DNA of 64,000 nt from Halichoerus grypus (lineage: Eukaryota > Chordata > Mammalia > Carnivora > Phocidae): contig NC_135717.1 of assembly GCF_964656455.1 (NCBI RefSeq), positions 141,560,308 through 141,624,307 on the forward strand. The letters run 5' to 3'. Shown piece after piece: positions 50,301 to 60,700 of this stretch. The position numbers were made by a program, and so were the translations under genes. How positions within the stretch are numbered: position 1 is the stretch's first letter; each line of letters begins with the position of its first letter. The notes beneath the pieces were generated by a model, which did not search any database, was not told the DNA's origin, and worked only from the letters and a program-made list of their open reading frames with translations.

Positions 50301-53300
50301 TGAAGTTTTACTTTGATTTACAGAATGATGCATATATGCATTTAAATTTAATCAATGTGCTAATGATCATATGTTTTGTGATACTATAGAACAGGGCAAG
50401 GGCAAATGGTTGTATAAGTGATCTATTGATTTGTACCATTTTTATTCACTAATAAGTAGGTACAAAATAACAACTCACATTCTCTAATGTTCAATCAGAT
50501 ATAGGGTGACAGTATAGGGTATGAATATGATTATAAAGGAAACTGACAGTTTTAGTAGGTGTAACTAAACCACAGATTTACATAAACAAAGGAATATTCA
50601 TGAACACCCAGTGCTCCCTCTAAATATTATAGGTTGTCAGGAAACAGCCATAAGAAGATGATAATGCAGGATGAGCAATAAACTAAGAATTCTGAATATA
50701 TATAGCCTGCTATAATCAAGTGATGTTGTAATACAATAAATCTTACAACAGAGTCACTATGACCCGTATGTAATGATATGCATAATCATTACTGAGCTGC
50801 ATGCTAAGCAGGCCCAGATGGAAAGCACTCTACGTTAAGGCAGATTTCAGATTTGGAATGGAAGTATAGTGTTGCTCTTAGCTCTTGGGTAAATCTCCTT
50901 GGATTGGAATGCCAGGAACAGATGGGAATAGGAAAGCCATGATACCATAGTGGCCCTCACTTCGCCATCCCCAAATTCAGGCAGTCTTCCCTCAGAAGAG
51001 TGAAGGCTTCTCAGAAAGAAAAGTCTGATGCATCAATTCCCTCTGCCTTCCCTGTTTTGTTCCATGGCACCTCCATCTGAAAGTTCATGAACACTTGTTC
51101 CAGGAGCAAAAGAGAGAGGCCATCTACAAATGGAACATCTCAGGGTGCTAGAGGAAGAAGGAAGGACAACTATAATGGGAGGTAGGGAAGAAAACAAAAT
51201 AACTAGTCTTCAGATAGAAAAGCCAAAGAACTCAAGTCTGGGGAAAGGAAAAGAGAAAAGTGATATACTTTAAGTACATCTGTGAGATCTCCTTTAAGAT
51301 TGGGAAACTCCAGGCCAGGGTCTGCAACTAGATGAGCTTGGAACATTTTGATGATGGATGGACTGTGGGAGAGAGGTAGGGAGAGAAAGAGATACTGCAT
51401 CCTTGTAAACAGCCACTAACTTTACAAATGAGTTTAGAAAGGTTTTCAAGAGAATTAACAATAAAAACATTATGTAAATGAGACAAGAGAAAGACACCAA
51501 ACCCTCATAATTATCTCTACTTGAGATGCCTGAAATTACTTTAACCTGAGAGATTTTTACCATAATTAAAAATTAAAGATTAGGGGTGCCTGGGTGGCTC
51601 AGTCGTTAAGCTTCTGCTTTCGGCTCAGGTCATGGCCCCAGGGTCCTGGGATCGAGCCCTGCATTGGCCTCCCTGCTTGGCCAGAAGCCTGCTTCTCCCT
51701 TTCCCACTCCCCCTGCTTGTGTTTCCTCTCTTGCTGTGTCTCTCTCTGTCAAATAAATAAATAAAATCTTTAAATTAAAAAAAAAAAATTAAAGATTAAA
51801 GGCCATGATACAAATGAGCTGTAATAGCATCAGAAATATCAGAATTGTTCCTACATTGATGAATATTATAGTACCAAAGGACATTTAGTCCCTGAGAAAG
51901 GGAAATGCAGATGACCAGGAGAAACATTTTATAAATTGATTCCTGTTAATTGTCTTCATCCTTGAAACACTTTCTTCATTTTGCCTCCAGGACATCATTC
52001 TCTCAGTTTTCCATCTACAGCTTTGACTCTTTCATCTCAGTGCCATTGGTTTTCTGTTTTCTCCTCCACGACCAAACACTTGAATTATCTAGAGCCCAAT
52101 CCTTGAATTTACTGTTTCTTTCCAAATTAATTTCCTTGATAATTTCATCCATTCTTGTGTTTTAACTGAGATCTGTGTGATGATTACTTTCAAATTTATG
52201 TTTCCAGTTTGGATTTGTTCCTGAATTCCAAACTCATATACCCAATTGCATTCACGATACTCCCACTTGAATATCTAACAAGGATTTCAAGTTTAATAGG
52301 TCCATAATGAATTCCTAATTTTCCCTTCAAACCTGCATATCCCAAAGTCTTCCCAATCTTCCTTTGAAATTTTTACTGATTCTTATACCCAATATCCAAT
52401 CCATCAACAAATTCTATTGACTCTGTCTTCAAAATATATCCAGATCCTGTCACTTCTCACCATCCCCCTGTTATCACCCAAACTACCCCCTTGGTTGTAT
52501 CATTGCAAAAGTCTTCTAGCTATTCTCCTCCTTTCACCTTTTAACCCTGGTTAAAAGGCTGGTCTTCTTATAGAAATCAGAGTAAAACTGTTAAACCATA
52601 CACTCTATATGTTCAAAACCTTTCAACAGGTTTCTAGATCATCCCAAGTAAAAACCAAAATCTTGTAATTACCTCTTAGGGCCTAAAGCACCCTTACCCT
52701 CCCTCCTCTGTTCATTCTTATGTCATCTTCTATAACTGTCCCCTCCTCGTTTACTCCACTCTAGCCATTTGGTGTTCATAGAAAATTCTGGACACATTTT
52801 TCCTTTAATGTTGTTACACTTGACTTTCTACCAGGAACACTTGCCCCCAAATCCTGCAGAGCTTACTCCCTTACTTCTTCAAGTCTTTCCTAAGATATCA
52901 CCAGTGGCTCTTTTCTGAACATCCTATTTTCTAAAGCCCTCTCTCATAGCACTTACCACTTTTAAAAGTTCTATGTAACTTGCTTATTTAACAGACTTAA
53001 TGGACTTAATGTCTATCTCTCCTATTATATAATAAATAAAAAATATAAAGTAGATATCAATATATTCATTTATATAAATATAAAGAATATAAAATAAATA
53101 AGAATGGGAATTTTAGAGTCTTTTGTCAGTGATGAATCCCCAATCCCTAGGACAGTGCCTGGCACACAGTAGAAACTCATAAATATTATTTCAATGGAGG
53201 AATGTACATATTTTAATACTGAAAGAAATCACCAAAATATTAATGGTACTTCATTCTGGATAGTGAGATTGTGGGTGAATTCCACATTCTATTATATATT

Positions 53301-54687
53301 TTATAACTAGTATATTTTTATCTGTTGCTCAAAAACTAAAAAATACTGTATATGTGAATGTTGATTTAATGTTGCAATTATATCCTTTTAGGGCTACTTA
53401 TGTCCAAATGAATTTATTGCCACTCAAGGTCCATTACCAGGAACTGTTGGGGATTTTTGGAGAATGGTGTGGGAAACCAGAGCGAAAACATTAGTAATGC
53501 TAACGCAGTGTTTTGAAAAAGGGCGGGTAAGTTATCGGAAAATCTTTTCACAAGATGTTATTTTACAGTTGTCTTAATATATGTGTGACAATTTCAGCTA
53601 ATACTGTGAGTCATCAATAATTTGGACATCTATAAGGCAGTTTTAACTTAGTAGCGATAACTGTGATATATAGATCAATATAACAATGGTTCTTACGACT
53701 GGTGATTTTCTCTGAATACAGATCAGATGCCATCAGTATTGGCCAGAGGACAACAAACCAGTTACCGTCTTTGGAGATATAGTGATTACGAAGCTAATGG
53801 AGGATGTTCAAATAGATTGGACCATCAGGGATCTGAAAATTGAAAGGGTAAAAAAAAGGCAAGGGAGGGGAACACAATAGTAAATATGAATGCTCTAAAT
53901 GTCTAAAAGTAAAATTAATTTCTAGAACTGTCCCTTGCAGCAATATAAACACTCTGTAGTATCATCTGTTTGCAAGCTTTTTTATTGTTTCCATTCATAC
54001 TGGAAGGCAATTTGCTTTATTGTAGCTATAATAGAAGATCTATCTTGCAGGAAATCATGAAAAACATAGTTTCTTCTGTTTGGTAAATAGTTATTTTTAA
54101 AAGAGCACCTTCAAAAGATAGGACATCAGCTGCCTTACACCTTCATTGTGGTACTTTAATAATTGTATCATGCTTCTTTAATCTGTCACGTTACCTAGCA
54201 TGGAGATTACATGACTGTTCGACAGTGTAACTTTACTGCTTGGCCTGAGCATGGGGTCCCGGAAAACAGTGCCCCTCTAGTTCACTTTGTAAAATTGGTT
54301 CGAGCAAGCAGAGCTCATGACACCACACCCATGATTGTTCACTGCAGGTAAGGAAGATACTTTCAGAACGTTATATGAAACACTAGAAATGGTCTTTAAA
54401 GTCAGTGTGGTCTTTTTATTATCATGATACCGTTGATTATTTTCTGGCAGGATGTTAATGTAGCTTCATTCCAATTTCCGGTTTTCAGATGTTTTACTGG
54501 TTATAATGGAACAAATTTTAGTTTTATAAGAGGTTAGATGGCAAAAATAAAATGAGTAGTAAAGGTATCTTAAAGCAAGGGAAAGTATCTTACTGGTAAG
54601 GGAATCTTCCTGAACTCTTGACTGGATTATGACCTCTCAGAGGAAAGTCTTTAATTTTTTTTTTTTTTAATTGTAGCCCTTCATTGA

Positions 54688-54724
<37 letters not shown>

Positions 54725-57700
54725 GATTTTAAGAATTTTACAAACATCTGATCCTTTATTATTACAATTGGCATTAGTCTACTACCATAATTTAAATTTT
54801 TTTTGTAAAAGCAAATTTTTAGATTTGTGTTGTAAAGAATAAAAGAAAATGAACTTTATAATAAAGATCAAATTAAGTGACCAACCCAAGTATGACAACA
54901 ATTTTTTACAAACTTCAGCTACATACGTCTTCCTTTGACTAGCTCTTTGAACATGGTTAAGAGAATATAACTATAAATTGAAGTTTTTCTCCATTTTATT
55001 TTCATTGGTATTTAACACTCTAAGAAATAAAACTCAAGGTTGTTTAGAAATCAGAGTTTTTTCTGGACAGATGGATTTGATTGTTTTCTAACATAATAAA
55101 TCTAAATAAGTCTCAACCTGAGTCTCTTCAACAATTAGTTTGTAAATTAGAGAAAAAAGTAGGTAATAATACACCATTTTATGATTTTGCTTACATGAGA
55201 TACCTAGAATGGGTAAATTCATAGAGACAGAAAGTAGAATTGTGGTTGCCAGGGACTCAAGGGAGAGAGAGAAGGGTGGTTATTATTTAATGGGTACATT
55301 GTCTATTAGTTGTTTAATGAGAACGTCTGTTTGGGATGATGAAGAAGTTCTAGAAATGGATGGTGGTGACAGTTACACAGCATTGTGAATGTGCTTAACA
55401 CCAACTGAGTTGTGTACTTAAGAATGCTTAAAATGGTAAATTTCATGTTATGTATCCTGTACTGCAATAAAAAAATTTAAGTAACAGTATCTTAGTCACA
55501 TTAATAATTAATACATTATTAATTATAATAATTCCAATAATTAATTGATAATTTTTCTAACAGGTATATACTATAATTAATGTGGTTAACGATGCAAGAA
55601 AATATCAATCCATCCAAATTTTTACTCTTATTTAGAGGAAAAAATTCACTATGTAATTTAAACAATTATATATTTTCTGGGAATATTGTGGATTTTTTTA
55701 AAATTATAAGGGTAATACATAAATGCTTGCTCATTATAAAATATCTAAATAGTGCTTAGATTTAAAAAGCATATAGAACAAAAAATAAAAGTGTCATTTT
55801 TACCCTCCCAATTCCATTTCCCCCTCCCTATACATAACATTTTCAACAGATTAGTATATAGTGTAAATAGAGTAACAGTTTGCTTCTAAAGTCGGTGATT
55901 GCTTTTAAGCTGGGTCATTGATGATTCAAACCTTTAATGGAAAGTAGCTGCCTTCAGCTTCTCTGTATCTTGTATGTACACTGCCACTGATATTAAAGTC
56001 TGTTAGAAAAGTACCTAATATTAGCCCTGTAGCCTCAAACAGAGCAGAGAGCAGAGAGTAGCTACACTGTAGTAAACAGCATAACGTGTAAACTTATTAA
56101 ATCACTATGTTGTGCACCTGAAACTAATGTCACATTGTGTGTCAACTATACTTTAATCCATAATAAAAAAGAGAGGGAATCTCCTTCTTTGTGATTGAAA
56201 TGGATAAAAGAGTTCAGAAAAAAGTATGTTCATATTAATAATTCCCTTTCAGTATCATTGAAAACTGTCTACTAAATGTTTATCTCTAACTCCAACTTCT
56301 CACCTCAACTCAGACATACATTTAACTGCCAATTCGATGTGACAACCTGAGTGACTACAAAACTCTGAAAATTTGATGTGTCTAAAACAGAACACTTGAT
56401 TCAATCTCCAAACTCACTCCTCCTTCTCATCCCCCATCTTGGTAAAGGGCAGATCCCTTCTGTGTGGTGCCCAAACCCTGGAGGCATCCTTGACTCTGCT
56501 CTTCCTCTCACATTCCAGGGCAGCCATGCATCAGACACTCTGATGTCTTGCCCCTCTTACCTCCCCACTGCACTCTCCCCACCCTGGGCTCCTGGCTCTT
56601 CTTCAAACACACAGAACAAATCTCTTCTCCCCCCACTCCCTCAGGCTGCAGTGCATCGCCCCCCAAATACCCACACTGTGTGCTCCCTCATGCAAGTTTC
56701 TTTTCAAATATTACATAATCAGAGATGCCTTCTCCCTAACCTGATTTATCTTTCTTCATAGCACTTATTACTGCCGGGCACATTCTATGCATGTTTGCTT
56801 AGTTGTGTACTGTCCTTCTCTGTCCTCTAGAGAGTAAGCTCCATAAGTGCAGGGACCTTGTATTGTTCACAGCTGTACCCCAGATGCCTAGGACAGGGTC
56901 TGACACTCAAGGTATACTGGCTGATGTCATGACAGATTACACTGTTCAACATATGTGTATATGTGTTGCCAAAATCGAATTTATTTTGTAATGCTCATTC
57001 TTTCTTATATGGTTGAACCACGGGATATTGCTAAGATATTTCTTATCTACAAAAATGGCACTTTTATGTTGTTCAAAGTAACATTTGTAAGACTAAGTGA
57101 CCTTCCACATGTCTTTTGTTGTTCTTTTTATATTTACTTCCTAGGTTAACCATTCAAATACCAAGATTCTTGTCCTTCTAATGGGAATTTCTGCATAAAT
57201 CTTGTCAAGTTTATCAATTCACAGTTTCTATGGAACACATACCTGTCCCTGGGTATTAAACTAATTTCTTAAAAGGAAATAGCTTTTCAATTTTATTATC
57301 TATAAGAAGTAAAAAAAAAATCTAAAAAGAAAGTGAAAAGAACACATGAAAGATTGCCAATAAATACAGAGAAAATACTATAGGGCTAAATAGTGGATGT
57401 TTTTAATGTTTAGCATTTCTATCAGTAATCAAAAATATGTTCAGTACAAAGTTTCTGGTGTTAAGAATTCTCAACAATTTTTAAAAAGATTTTATTTATT
57501 TGAGAGAGAGCGAACGAGAGAGAACATGAGCTGGGGGGGAGGGGCAGAGGGAGAGGGACAAGCAGACTCCCTGGGGAGCAGGGAACCAGGACCCTGGGAT
57601 CATGACCTGAGCCAAAGACAGACACTTAACTGACTGAGCCACCCAGACACCCCAAGAATTTTCAACAATTATTTTAAAATTCTTCTCTATACTTCTCCAA

Positions 57701-60700
57701 CTACACCCCTTATAATATTATGAAAGAAGAGGAAAAGTTCAACTGGTAAAAAACAAACAAACAAAACAAAACCTCAAACATTTGATAGAGTGCTAATGTT
57801 AATCATCTTGATCTATCTAAACAGTCTTAGTAACAATACAAATCTAAAGACACTGGAAAAAAAAAGTTCGTCCAAATAAGAAAAGGACCCGTTTGGAATT
57901 TATTACTACCATAGTTCACTTTCTTCATCACTATCAACGTGAACAGACTTTTGCTGAACAACATTCATGTAATTTTACTCTTCCTGCAGTGCTGGAGTTG
58001 GAAGAACTGGAGTTTTTATTGCTCTGGACCACCTAACACAACATATAAATGACCACGATTTTGTGGATATATATGGATTAGTAGCAGAACTGAGAAGTGA
58101 AAGAATGTGCATGGTCCAGAACCTGGTAAGATATCTAACATCTTGTGCAATGTCAGCTCTGGAATTTCTACAAGGGAGTCTCTCAATGGCAGCAGTCTGG
58201 TTGGGCATGGACTTGAAACTTTATTTGCAGAGCAGACACCCTCTTTTTCGACATGATAAACCTCCTAGAGGGGAAGGGTTTTGGGAAGTGCATTCCACGA
58301 GGCACAGTCACCCCTCAGCACTGTTACTGACTGCTCATCCTAGCTCGTTTATACTGATGGGCATATAGAAAGTGTTTCAGAAATTGAGGTCTTTAGTGTT
58401 TGGCAAATGTGGGAAGCTCAGGAAATGCATCAAATCAATTTCTTTTATAAACATGCTGAATGTTATATTTGGAAAAGTTTAAAATATTGACTGTTATGGG
58501 GTTCTATGTATTTCTCTTGTCCATATTTATCCCTGTTGTATACTAATAACAATTGTCATAGCATCTTATCAACTAACTCCCTGGGAGTTTTTTGTTTCAT
58601 TGTTTTGGTTTAAAGGCAAAAACATTTATAAAATATAGAGATTTTTCTTCATTAAAAAAATCACATAGTATAATGGTAATGAGACTAAAAACCTTACATT
58701 GAATGTCTAGTGAGTTCCATCTTCTATAATAACCCTTTATATGTATTATCTTATTTATCCTTTGTTTGTAAAGCAGTATCAATAAAACTAATCACCAGAC
58801 TAGGTATTATTGGCTTTGCTTTACAAATGAAGAAGCAGATGTTCCATTCAAAGAATTTAAGTGATATTTCAAGATTATACAATTAATGTTTGAGAACCAA
58901 AATTCAAACCCAGGAGTGTCTAACTATAATATGTAAGATGTTTCTCTCTGTATATTTGGATTGATATTTCTATACTCTTCAAATGGAAGTTTTCTCACAG
59001 TAAATATATAGATCTGCTGTAATAGTGTTTTCCACAATACCTACTAGAAAACTCATATAGCATCAGAGTTGTTAAAGGTGTGAGAAAACAGGTTCTTTGC
59101 TAAAAATAAGTTTGAAAAGAAGTTAAACTGATCTTAGAATTTCTTAAAGCCTCTATGCGAGTGTACATTGAGAGTTATATTGAGCCCTTGTGAGCATCAT
59201 TTCCCAAAATTACATGATTGTGAAATCCTTGAATTTCTTTTGACCCAGAATCTATAATGCCATGTAGGGGAACATTAATGTTCTTAGGAAGATGCTGCTC
59301 TAGACTAGAGACATCTAAACTTTGTGGACTGCACAACCCTTTCAGGAAGAATGTTTGAGCATTCAACTCCAATAACTCTATATTTATTTTTTAAATGTAG
59401 ATTGAAAATTATGTAAATTATAAAACATATACAAAATGAGAAATAGAAAACATGAGATAAAGATCAAATAAGCAGTATTTTGAAATCTTACTAATTGTGA
59501 TGCCTTCATATTATCATTAAGATAGTGATACATAGCACAGGATAATTCTGTTTCAATAGTGCTTTTAAATATATATTCTAAGTTATTTATAATTTTTTAA
59601 AAAGTGATCTAGCTTTTTGTCAGATTTCCTTACATTATTGTTCTTTTTACCTCATAGGATGGCTATAAGTTTATTCTAGAAGCACAAAGAACATCAGCCC
59701 TGCAGTTTCCTTGTCGTTCATTTGGGCTTACATGATAAATATTACCTTCGATCCATGGTCTCTTTGTAGGAATCTTTTTAAGCCTCTGCAATTTTGTGAT
59801 GGTTAGGTAAAACTAGGCAATGTAATCCATATGCATTCCCCTATATGCTAAAGGGGAAAAAAGGAGTGAAGTACCACTCTTCCCTTGGGATACTTCAGAA
59901 ATAGAACATAACTTGTGATCAGGGTTGACTTCTGTGTGTGCAGCCTGTGCAATGTCACAGGGCCCCATGCTCAAAAGGGCACTGCACTTTAGTGTTTGCT
60001 GTCACAGTCTTGAAAATCTTTAATAATTTTTGAGGGAGGAAACACTCATTTTCATTTTGCAGTGGGCCCACAATTAGGTAGCTTGTTCTCAATTATAAGG
60101 GTTCCAATATCAATCCAACTATTAACCATTATTAACACCCCAATTCTTTCTTATTTTTGTTAACAATAAGAATAAACAGAAAGCTAACATTTTCCTCCCA
60201 TGTCCCTAGATTACACATGTGCACAGGTGCTCAGTGTTCTTGACATTGATCAAGATTGGTTGGCTCTTTTAGATAGGATAGAGGGTGGGCCAGATCAGGA
60301 TCTTGTTTCTTTCTAGAAACTAGAGTCACTCTTCAGGTAATAAAAGTTGAAAATATTTTGCCACGCTCTATAATTTTGCGGAACTGAACTTTGTAAAGAG
60401 TATGTTCAAGAATGCCTGTTAATAATTTCACACAATTTAGTACGCAATATATGCTCTAAACTTCATACATTGTGCTTGTTTAACCAGCCCGAGCAATATG
60501 TTACAGTTGGGTAAGGGAATGGAAAGAGCATGAATTTTGAAGTCAGAGAATTGAGTTACGATTTCAGCTCAGCTTCTTAATTAACTGCTGGCTCTGTGAC
60601 TTGTTTAATTAGCCCCTTTGAGCTATTTCTCTTTTGTAAAATAGCCATGTTATACTTCTCACACACTTATGGTCAGCATTAAATAAGAGAAACTGTCTAA

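Larger units (their letters stand above)
48822..53391 (+). other. PTPRQ intron, 4.6 kb
   Basis: It contains a sense CAN SINE (51583-51785), a long sense L2 3' end (about 52225-53205) and a weak L2/MIR tail (about 49160-49370). Between 49400 and 51580 I see nothing I can name. Confidence 0.75.
54348..57989 (+). other. PTPRQ intron, 3.6 kb, splitting the catalytic loop
   Basis: This intron falls inside the serine codon of [10 protein letters not shown]. It holds a (GT)n (54691), two old L1 3' remnants (55190, 56075), a sense L2 (56285-56935) and an antisense CAN SINE (57480-57653). Confidence 0.85.

Noticed and set aside
56378..56761. 127-codon plus-strand frame rich in Pro, Ser and Leu.
   Set aside because: It sits entirely within a sense L2 3' end.
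58063..58368. 101-codon frame running past the exon at 57990.
   Set aside because: It is the PTPRQ exon read through its donor into the intron. The GTAAGA donor at 58126 and the match to the next exon fix the true end.
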